Source of the DNA: Hyaloscypha bicolor E
Taxonomy: Eukaryota; Ascomycota; Leotiomycetes; Helotiales; Hyaloscyphaceae
Assembly: GCF_002865645.1 (NCBI RefSeq)
Contig: NW_020194560.1
Coordinates: forward strand, 496,001-560,000
DNA length: 64,000 nucleotides
Reading direction: 5' to 3'
Below the pieces are notes generated by a model. That model was given only the letters and a program-made list of their open reading frames with translations. It was not told the DNA's origin and did not search any database. The position numbers were made by a program, and so were the translations under genes. Shown here piece after piece: positions 56,172-64,000 of this stretch (its first letter is position 1; every line of letters begins with the position of its first letter).

Positions 56172-56468
56172 ATGAAGTTCTATTACCTGCTTTGCTTATT
56201 GCCCCTGGCACTTACAGTGCCTTCATTTGAAGAGCCGTCGTTAGAAGTTCGAAGATGTTTCCCCTCTGGCGGTATGTCTTGTGTTATCCTACAAGTTGAT
56301 TTGCTCTAACATTATTTTGTAGTGCAATGTGATATGTCTAATCCGCATGCATGTTGTTCAAAGATATGTGCTAGTAAGTCTAACTCACCCGCATTGTTTT
56401 CACATATTCTAAGTAGATTTTAAGAGGATCCGAGTCAGCTTCTAGGATCTGTTCCTGTGTGCGGCTAG
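56172..56468 (+). CDS. Small secreted six-cysteine peptide, knottin-like (three exons)
   Basis: Exons 56172-56271, 56323-56373 and 56446-56468 sum to 174 nt, giving a 57-residue prepropeptide. The first intron is GTATGT...TTTGTAG with a CTAAC branch; the second is GTAAGT...TTCTAG. A hydrophobic signal peptide covers about 1-18, followed by a short acidic pro-region ending in Arg-Arg immediately before the first cysteine, a Kex2-type processing site. The predicted mature peptide is 29 residues with spacing C-x6-C-x7-C-C-x3-C-x6-C, the inhibitor-cystine-knot pattern. Using an earlier acceptor (56415) instead loses the sixth cysteine. No orthologue is recognised. The function is unknown; such peptides can be protease inhibitors, effectors or antimicrobial/toxin-like molecules. 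Confidence 0.6.
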
Positions 56469-56742
56469 TAAAATACACAAATAGAGAGTATTAAGGATGT
56501 AAGAGATCAAATGTAGGAGGCTGAAAACAGTGCTGTTCCCTCAGGGTCCGGAGTTTTAGGGTGGTTTTGCCCTGTATTTAGTGCTTCTATAGCCCTAAAC
56601 TAAACAGCGTGCCCTTGAATTCCACATCTTGCAGAGGATTCTGCCTGGAATAACGAACGTATCCACTATTCACACCTTCCAAGCCTTGACCAGCCGCCGG
56701 TCTTGAAGATGGCCAATGGCAACAGCAATCGAATAAAGAATT

Positions 56743-56840
56743 CAGGCTTGGCAATGATACCTGAGGTATTGATACCGGATCGCTACTGGATCGGTATTGG
56801 ATCGGATCGATAGTATTACAGATACGACTTGCCAATCATC
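56743..56840. mobile_element. Fragment of the CAGGCT hAT-like MITE family
   Basis: Starts CAGGCTTGGCAATGATACC and continues TGAGGTATTGATACCGG, which matches the inverted right end of the copy at 57094-57625. The other end is not conserved and no duplication is visible. Confidence 0.5.
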
Positions 56841-57093
56841 ACGATTTCCACTATTTAGAAAGTCACAAGGAGCGTGTATATCCTTGAGTTACGAGTCTGG
56901 GCATGGAGAAGCTTCGTGCCTGCATAAATCGTAGATTCAGAACTGCCTATGCTAGACTAGCGTGCGTAATATTCCATTGTCCAAGCTCAAAATCGATAAC
57001 ATAACAGTATGATAGTAAAGACTGTGCGAAAACCATACAGCAGTAAGGGACAATTTAGAAAAGTGTAAAAAAAGAATCCTGTCGTCACTGATT

Positions 57094-57625
57094 CAGGCTC
57101 GGCAAAAATACCTAAATTTCCGGTATCGATTCCCTGAACCTAATTTTCCTCTTTAATCACAATTAACTTTCGAACTACTTCTCTTGTAAGAAAATTTTTG
57201 GTAGCGCAAATATTCTCCTTAATTTAGGCTTTCTATCTAGCTACTTATCTTATATTTTAGGCTAAAACTAATCTCAATGCGGCCATTTTAAGTAAAAATG
57301 AGCTTTTGAGATTTTCGTGAGGCTCGCTTATATATTTAGTGCCTTGATAAGAAATACGAATACGGGGCTTAATTCTCCGAATACGAGAGGTATTTTAAAT
57401 TTAAGATATTATTAAATTTTATTAATAATAGTAAATAAATTTTTTAATAGAAAGACTAGAAATTAAAGGAATTATATATGAATATATTCTTATATAAATA
57501 AAATAATAAAATAGAGAGATAATTTTTAGGGGTAAGAATCGATAAGGTATCGATACGTATCGATTCTTACGATACTAATACTATCAATACCGGTATCGAT
57601 GCCTCAGGTATTTTTGCCGAGCCTG
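57094..57625. mobile_element. hAT-like MITE, copy 2, with perfect 8-bp duplication
   Basis: Ends are CAGGCTCGGCAAAAATACC and the complementary GGTATTTTTGCCGAGCCTG. It is flanked by cactgatt at 57086-57093 and 57626-57633. Subterminal TATCGATA repeats replace the TATTAATA of copy 1. The 532-bp body is AT-rich and has no transposase ORF. Confidence 0.9.
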
Positions 57626-57696
57626 CACTGATTGTCCAAAACCCAAATTTCCAGCGAACTTCTTCCCTTCTTCCTCCTTCAAAGTTACCAGTTGAC

Positions 57697-58760
57697 TTAG
57701 GCAGCAGCCACGAGGCACGGCACAGCCGAGTTGATCTTGCACAGATCGAGGTGAACATTTTCAGGGACTGGCACCGGAGTGGGATCAAGTCGCCCAGAAA
57801 CCCAATCAACGATGAAAATCTGAATGTCAATAGGCGGATCTCTGGTCTCGATGGTAAGGGTGGCATCGGCCCCGTTCGGCGTCAAAGACGTGATCTTCCA
57901 TCCTTGGTGTGCTGCCAATCCTTGGATACCCGTGGTTAGGCCGCGCGTGGTGTCTGCAGTTCGGGTCCCGACTTTGACTACACTTCTGTAGCCAGGCAAC
58001 TGACCTTCGGGAACCGTCGAAGGAGTGACAATGTCCAAACCTTCTTTGCTGCGTAGCTGGCGAGCTTTCACGATGTCTGCTTGGCTTAGGCCCCACCCGT
58101 GGGAGAAGGCAGAGTGAGTGACATTATTGGTCCCAGTATCGTCCATCTTAAGGTTGTAGCTTACGTGAGCGATCTTGTAGATAGGAAAACCCGACATGTC
58201 GTTAATAAGCATATGGCTTTTGTCGAGTATGTCCGCAGGCTCCGCGTTACGTTGACCTCGACATCGTTGAGGTACAACAGGTTCAAAGCGAGCTGGGCAT
58301 TGTCCAGCTTTTGCCCATTGTACATACCTGAAATTGGCAATCCCTTCTGTGCGAGCAGGTTGGTCATGTCTCCGTACATGAAAGGGGTTGCGTTTGTCGA
58401 TGGATTTCCCTTTCGGTCTTCGGCTTCTTTGAGCGAGAGGATCTTTCGATTCATTGTGAAACCCTTGATTCGGTACGATTTTGCGACCTTGAAATCTGCC
58501 GGTTGGCCGGGATGAATAGCGGCCAATTCGGCGTCAGCCGCTGCTTGAATGGCTGCTGAAACCACTTCGACATTGCTGCTCAGAACTTCAATGGTAGGAC
58601 CGTCATTGATGGCCAGGATGTCCTCATGTGCTGACTGTGGTGCAATCTTACTGGCGACCGTGCCTATGGTGGTGGCCACATCACCAACCATTTTGGCGGT
58701 GGTGGCAATACTATGGACTACAGAGCTGACGCCCTCGTAGAAGTGATTGAACCAGCCCAT
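57697..58760 (-). pseudogene. Unrecognised protein gene with a frame break (possible pseudogene)
   Basis: Starts at 58760 (MGWFNHFYEGVSSVVHSIATTAK) and ends at 57697, about 350 residues. The first part has an Ala-rich, helix-prone N-terminus and then a mixed domain with LSLKEAEDRKGNPSTNATPFMYGDM. Near 58238 the frame changes: the upstream frame runs into an implausible tail, while another frame joins smoothly through NAEPADILDKSHMLINDMSG. The C-terminal part is soluble and has KVGTRTADTTRGL. A one-base indel explains this best. Alternatively, a 75-nt intron (GTAACG...TACAAG) would restore the frame. I do not recognise the family. Confidence 0.55.
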
Positions 58761-60572
58761 GGCTTGTAGTTGTTGGCTGAGCTTTGGATACCTCAGTTGT
58801 GACTGGGTCTACAGACAGTGTCTTGTAGAATGGATGAAAGGCTAGTGAGAAGTCAGTATAGATCTTCCTCGACATTGATAGTGGGACTTCACCGATAAAG
58901 ACTTATAGACCCAATGGTAGGAGTGTTGAAGAGTTGCTTTTGATGTTGGTTCGAAGTTGATGCTGTATAATTTGAACGTCCGTAGGATGAGGCTGTACTT
59001 ATACCTCGATAGCAGTCTGTATCGGGCACGATGATTCTTAAGGACGAAAAAATGAGCGGCGACATGCTCAATCAGTACGAGACCATAGCTCTCCGCAACG
59101 AACCTTAGATGCTGAAAGCTGAAAAATTCGGCACGTTGATTGACGCACGGGAACGAGTGACTGGTTGGCAAGCTCTAAGTTTTCGAGGGAAAAGAGCTCG
59201 CAACAAGATGGCTGACTAGACATCAGCTGTATCCAGCGGTTTCATTGTCGGCCATGGTGATCTATTGCTTTCTTAAGACAATCCTGTCAGACATAGTGAA
59301 GGGCGTTTACCACATCCCCGAAGAAGAGGCGTGCTGACCAGACATTAGGCTAAGCTGATACCCATAGTTGCTGGCCATTGACACCAAGCGTCATGGCTGA
59401 CAGAGGGCAGGAGCACCCCTAGGTCGGCTCCAGAATGCGGGGAAGACGAAAAATGGCTAGCCGAAAGATACACAATACAGTTCTAAGATACGGAAATGAT
59501 GAGACGATGTGTATTGGACGACTTAGAAACGCAGAAAGAAGTTTGAGGTCGTAGCAATGAGAAGAACGAACGAATGGCGGGCTGAAAGATGCAGAAATCA
59601 ATATCTCGAACTGGAAATGACGATGTGAGAAATCTTGGCTAAAAGATACAGAGATCCAACATGTAATGTGGAGACCATGCCAAGAAATGAGGATCAAGAA
59701 ACAGGACTCGATTCAGGACGGGGAGATGATAAGAAGGAAAGAATGGCTAGCTGAGAGAAGAAGCAGCCAAGTCAACGAGCCTTTTTCTAAGCTGTAGAGC
59801 CCCGAGCCTTTCAAAATTTCGAAGCTGGAGAAGAGTTAGAAGGCTGACTGGAAAAGCAAGAAGAGCCGAGCCGTGGTGTGCGTGTACGAGGAACAATTGG
59901 AAAGCTTAGCGAAGCGACTAACGTGGCGTCGAGTAGAAGACTGGAAACGGAGAATTCCACTAGAAGGTATCAGAGCTAGAAGAATTCCCGGTCAAGCGAC
60001 CACTCCGGTCCAAACGGCCACATCTGTGCGCATGCAACCAAGAAAAAGCTCTAGTGTTCAATAATATATAACACTGCAACTATATAAAATGACTAGAAAT
60101 TTAAACAGATGATTATTAAGCATTATAATACAATACTTTTTAAATTATACAGATTATTCATTAAAGCGTTAAGGTTTGATAATTGTCTTGCCCTAATATC
60201 GGTTCTAGGCGTCTGCGCGTCCACGTTTGACTCATTCCCATTACTGTGGGGTTTGCGTTTAGAGGACTGCAGGTATCCGAACCAAGTCACGAACCAAAGT
60301 AGAAACGTAAGAGTAGAGCGATATATCACATGATCGGTAAGGAAGCAGGTGGTTGGTTGGTTGGTTTATTCATTTAACTGCCTCCAGTAAGGTGGTCATA
60401 CCGGAAACGCAAGCCACCGGAGTGCACTAGGACGGGCCAGCGCGCCCTACACTACTAATTCTCAGCGGAGTATCCCTTTGCAGGGGAATTTTCCAAATCG
60501 TGGCGCTCCTGCTCGTGTGGCGTTTTAGCGACCTAGGTGCGCTGGAACTTTATGTTTTACGTCCGTATAGCC

Positions 60573-60594
60573 GTTCGGCGTGGAAACGCCGAAC
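60573..60594. repeat. Perfect 9-bp stem with GGAA loop
   Basis: GTTCGGCGT and ACGCCGAAC flank GGAA, which would form a GNRA-type tetraloop in RNA. A pyrimidine run follows about 10 bp later. Confidence 0.6.
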
Positions 60595-61307
60595 GATTAC
60601 TATCCCCCCCCTTGAATACTTACAGCGGGTCCTGGGATAACACCACTCCTGCACTGACCAACTCAAGGGTGTATGACCAATGGCGATTCTGGAGAGCACC
60701 TGATATTTCCTAGTTGGGGGTTATAAACGAGGTTTCAGGGTGGCGTTACTAAAGGACCCACTGTGTATTCAAGGGGGGGATAGTAGTGGATCGCTTCAGC
60801 GAACTCAGTGAAGAATGATCGTTAAAGGTCGCTAAACTTCCAGCGTATTTGCATAGCCGAAACACCAGATGACTACAAATAAGATCGCATATGTTCAGAA
60901 GAGCCTCCCTGTGCGTCAGTTTCGAATTCCTTGCCCGAGTCAATGACGATTTCTAAATGAGAATAGGACGTCACAGCCTGAGTCACAGCTCCTTCCTGGG
61001 ACGCCAAGGCATGCGCTGCCGGGACGACATTCCTGATCTGAAGGAGGAACCTGTCAGCGTATGAATCTTAGGGAGAGATCCCCCAAACCTCCCCTTAGCT
61101 TTCTTTAAGTTTTTTAATTTTACAAATCATATAATTGCGCTTTTTCGCAATCACGTGAGTTTTTGCCACACGTAACTAAAACTTCGCTTTGACAAGTCAA
61201 AATCTTACTTTTAATAAAGGAAATAAAGAAGTTTTAAGGAAAAATTCCTTAAGAGCTTCTGTGACATGTCACGTGACTTGACACAAGCCTTATGAAGCGT
61301 GGTAGGC

Positions 61308-61330
61308 GTATTCACTCCTGGAGTGAATAC
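61308..61330. repeat. Palindrome GTATTCACTCC-T-GGAGTGAATAC
   Basis: Eleven-base arms around a single base. Just upstream (61261-61277) are the overlapping palindromes GTGACATGTCAC and GTCACGTGAC. Confidence 0.75.
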
Positions 61331-62237
61331 TTTAGTCTTTTGGCTCAGTTAGCGTGTGCATAAGCCTATCCACACACACCACAGCTTTAAGGAGTATTAC
61401 TAGCTCAAAAAAGGTTAAGAATCTTTAAGTCAGCTCGTGAAAGGAAGAATTAAATATTTTATAGCAACTTTGGATATTATCAATATATTAGCAAATGATA
61501 TATTAAGAGTATAGCGACTTTTTCAGGTCATTAAAAACAATATCCCGCTATAATTTGAAATTTTGGCCAGGACCTGTCACTAGACCGTAAGATACCAGAG
61601 AAAGATCAAGTAAGGCATATGTGTAGATTGTAATGAAATAGTAACGGCAATGTTCGAAGGGAATTTGGTACAATGGTGCAAATCTGGGAGTAGGCCCGAG
61701 CTTGCAGCTGATCTGTTTCATGACAAAATACTCGACTCCGGCGCAAAAGTTCAGCCTCGGTACTTATTTTGAAGGCCACAAAATTTGGGAACCACATGGA
61801 ATAACAATTGAAAGAACAGTCTATGTGGAATCGCTCCGGAAATGGGCATATCCTTTAAAACCGACGGTCACCGAAGATCCTCATGGTACGTCCGTGTGAC
61901 GTGACATCTCCGAAGCTCGCTGGTGTAAACGATGGAGGGAATTAAAGCATAATCGTGTTTCAAAGTACAATAATTGAGTTGGCATTGTAACCTCTAGTCA
62001 TTTCTGGAATGTCCTTGATGAGTGAGTGTTGAAAGAGAGTGAGCAAGCGATGTCGTCGTTGCAAAGGAAATGGTGTGGCGTTTCTACCTGGCCCTAACCG
62101 GATGCGGCAAGGTGTCGTGCCACGCCTTCTTCAAGTCTCTGTTAATCAACGAGCCCCTCCTTCGATCTCCATCTTGGGAACCTCCCATTTCCTACAACCA
62201 AAACAACCAGACAATTCGAGAAAACCGTAGCCAAGCT

Positions 62238-62819
62238 ATGAGTCGAGGCGGTAAACTCGCACCCGAGGTCAATCGGTGCGTTCTTCCCTCTACCTGGAGT
62301 TAATGCATGACAGGGGCAATTGCTAACAGGATCACGGCAGAGCTTTGTTCGTCAAGAATCTAAGGTTCGTCCATATACTCGAGATAGCGATGGCAGATCG
62401 ACCTGGGATGATGTATTGAAGAAGTGTACTGACGGGTAACAGCTACAACGTCACTCCTGAGGAGCTCTTCGACCTCTTCGGCAAGTTTGGTCCAATCCGG
62501 TATGTTCACCAAGGCTTGACTTCTCGCAGCATGCTAACAAGGTAGCCAAATCCGCCAGGGAATTGCCAGCGGCACCAAGGGCACGGCCTTCGTTGTCTAC
62601 GAAGACGTGATGGATGCGAAGCAGGCGTGTGACAAGCTGAACGGCTTTAACTTCCAAAATCGCTACCTCGTCGGTACGTCGACCTCCCCACCTCTGCAAA
62701 CATTACTAATATCCCCAGTCCTCTACCACCAGCCAGACAAGATGGTCAAGTCAAAACAGGACCTCGAGGAGCGCAAGGAGAATTTAGAGCAGCTCAAGAA
62801 GCAGCACGGTATCGAATAA
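62238..62819 (+). CDS. Spliceosomal branch-site protein p14 (SF3B6/SF3B14)
   Basis: Five exons; introns at 62276-62340, 62365-62442, 62500-62545 and 62674-62718. The 348 nt give 115 residues, the normal family length (about 115-125). It is an RRM protein of the U2 snRNP SF3b complex that sits at the branch adenosine. RNP2 reads ALFVKNLSY (spliced across intron 2) and RNP1 is KGTAFVVYED. FGKFGPIRQIRQG and the C-terminal YLVVLYHQPDKM block are also characteristic, followed by a charged helix. One coding exon is only 24 nt. The start at 62238 (MSRGGKLAPEVNR) matches the conserved N-terminus. Confidence 0.95.
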
Positions 62820-63651
62820 CGACCAGACGGGCCTGCGGATCAAGCACAAGCACCTACACCAGCACACACACCTCGAAATGCGTTGGCGAGCACAACTTCC
62901 AACACCAAAAAGGCTAGGAAAGCTTCTACAAAATCGAGATCTGTAGGCCCGTCTACGAGGAAAGGGAGCGTGATCTCTTCTTCCGGCACCAAACACGGGG
63001 AGGGGGCGAGAACGGGCGTAAATACCAACAACTCTTCTTTCTTTGCTACTTTCTTTGGGGGACTGTTTTCCAAACGGCGTTGATAAGGCACGGAGACCAG
63101 CGAATGGCAGTGATTCGGTGGCGGTCTTTGCAATCGGTTTCTTCATGAGCTTTACTGTCGTGGCTTGCTAAATTGACACTTGTGCAGCCCTTGGCGCGGT
63201 CAGGCAATCCTCTTCTTCTCCTTCAAAATAAGAATATTCCTTCCTTGACTGTGATTGGTATCCAAAACCAAAGCCATCAGTCGTACCGCCCCCCATCTAT
63301 AATTTCCCTTGTCCAGCTGCGACGAAAACCGCATTGTTGACATCCAACATTACCCACCCCTTTCCACCACCTCGAAGTTATTCCGTGGGATCAACGCTTC
63401 TCCGAAACGTGACAGACACACCAAAGAGCTAAGCCGACACGATGCGCCTATCCGGATGCAGCCTCGTAATGTCCACGTGCGAGATTCCGTGCCGCCTTAT
63501 CGTCTCGAGGATATAAGCCCCGCTTCCCCACCCTTCCTTATCACCCTCTCTCTTCAACCTCAAAGCAACCATCTGACAACATCAACATCAACTCGCACAC
63601 AAATACTAGTCCTCGTCAAAAGACAGAACTTCAAAGGCCTCGATAACAAAC
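62820..63651. other. Intergenic, leader of the metallothionein-like gene
   Basis: Contains an unsupported plus-strand ORF at 62883-63083 and, near 63510, a TATAAGCC box. A long C/A-rich leader then runs up to the ATG at 63652. Confidence 0.5.
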
Positions 63652-63858
63652 ATGCACGGCGCTGACTGCCCTAAATGCGGTGCTAGCTCTGATGGCAGCT
63701 CAAAGAGCTGCACTAGCTGTGGTGCTGTATGTGCCCCATCCCCTCTCTCCCTTCACCATCAATTTCTCCTCCCTCCACTTTCACCATCCGCTTCCTCCAT
63801 CTTTATTGCCTCTTGCGCATACAGAAAGCTGACAGAGACACAGTCCTGCCCCAACTAA
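63652..63858 (+). CDS. Metallothionein-like small Cys-rich protein (two exons)
   Basis: Exons 63652-63726 and 63844-63858, joined by a GTATGT...ACACAG intron, give 30 codons including the stop (29 residues). Cysteines form CPKCG near the start, then CTSCGA and a final CP, spaced as in copper/zinc-binding metallothionein-like peptides. There is no signal peptide, so it would be cytosolic. The TATA box and long leader suggest strong, regulated expression. Other acceptors (63824 or 63834) would give a longer tail without the final Cys. The assignment rests on cysteine pattern and gene layout only. Confidence 0.55.
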   Translation: MHGADCPKCGASSDGSSKSCTSCGAVCAPSPLSLHHQFLLPPLSPSASSIFIASCAYRKLTETQSCPN

Positions 63859-64000
63859 ACCCCTCCTCAACCAGCCAGCCTCGTCCTCTCTCCTTCTTCT
63901 CCGAGGCTCTAACAACTACCATGCGAGACTGTTGATATGACGGGTCTTGGTTTGATGGGCTCGGGAGGGTAAATTCCTTGCGCGTTGCTTTCTTGTTGAT

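Larger units (their letters stand above)
58761..62237. other. Long gene-poor region
   Basis: 3.5 kb without a supportable gene. 59440-59760 is purine-rich, with degenerate recurring GGCTARCYGAAAGAT-like phrases. 60060-60180 and 61090-61560 are AT-rich. A C8 run lies near 60605. No transposase or reverse transcriptase was recognised. Confidence 0.5.

Noticed and set aside
60573..60594. Stem with GGAA loop as a structured RNA gene
   Set aside because: An isolated 9-bp hairpin without further conserved structure is not enough to call an RNA.
62883..63083. 66-codon Lys/Ser-rich ORF after the SF3B6 gene
   Set aside because: Low-complexity composition, no promoter gap and likely 3' UTR of the preceding gene; cannot be supported.
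1..64000. tRNA, rRNA or CRISPR features
   Set aside because: No T-loop plus A/B box pair, rRNA core or regularly spaced repeats were recognised by eye; a covariance-model scan would be decisive.

Overview
The window is nuclear DNA of a filamentous ascomycete (Pezizomycotina). Genes carry many 45-80 nt GT-AG introns with CTAAC-like branch sites. Typical fungal families are present (LGFP-repeat secreted protein, PNGase A-like amidase, RMT2, fungal-specific C2H2 regulator, MFS sugar/drug and Dal5-type carriers, HET remnant). GC-balanced gene islands alternate with AT-rich islands full of non-autonomous transposons and decayed genes, some showing the paired C-to-T/G-to-A changes expected of RIP or CpG decay. 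I cannot fix the genus from sequence alone.

Layout. 0-16 kb is mostly housekeeping: LGFP-repeat secreted protein, PNGase A-like membrane amidase, oligosaccharyltransferase OST1, hexokinase, arginine methyltransferase RMT2, an F-box-like protein and an ICMT-like membrane methyltransferase. 16-29 kb is accessory: a possible PMP3-type relic, an unrecognised basic protein, a tandem-repeat tract, a Cys-rich membrane protein, a TPR pseudogene, a two-repeat orphan protein, and two hAT-like MITEs. 29.5-38.3 kb holds a Dal5-type MFS carrier, an aromatic-type aminotransferase, a metal-dependent amidohydrolase and a DHA2-type MFS carrier. 38.3-39.9 kb is a transposon graveyard with two solo-LTR-like relics and a near-perfect 51-bp-arm palindrome. 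40-49.8 kb holds a second apparent metabolic cluster: Dal5-type MFS carrier, HpcH/HpaI aldolase, RidA-like protein, Fe(II)/2-oxoglutarate oxygenase and a C2H2/fungal-trans regulator. 50-62 kb is mostly decayed (HET remnant, PLC-like pseudogene, repeats, MITEs), but it hides a small spliced gene for a six-cysteine knottin-like secreted peptide at 56.2 kb. 62-64 kb returns to conserved genes: the spliceosomal p14/SF3B6 gene and a tiny metallothionein-like gene.

How genes may work together. In the 40-50 kb cluster the enzymes are arranged as two divergent pairs (carrier/aldolase and RidA/oxygenase) with a regulator alongside. Both divergent promoters carry many copies of a GGAGGAGC-type motif, which suggests, but does not prove, one regulon for uptake, oxidation, imine hydrolysis and retro-aldol cleavage of a small acid. 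The 29.5-38 kb group could likewise take up, hydrolyse and transaminate an N-acyl or cyclic amide substrate. No substrate can be read from the sequence.

Splice sites were placed by hand from frame continuity and family conservation. Where the exon sum gives a whole number of codons this is stated in the entry.
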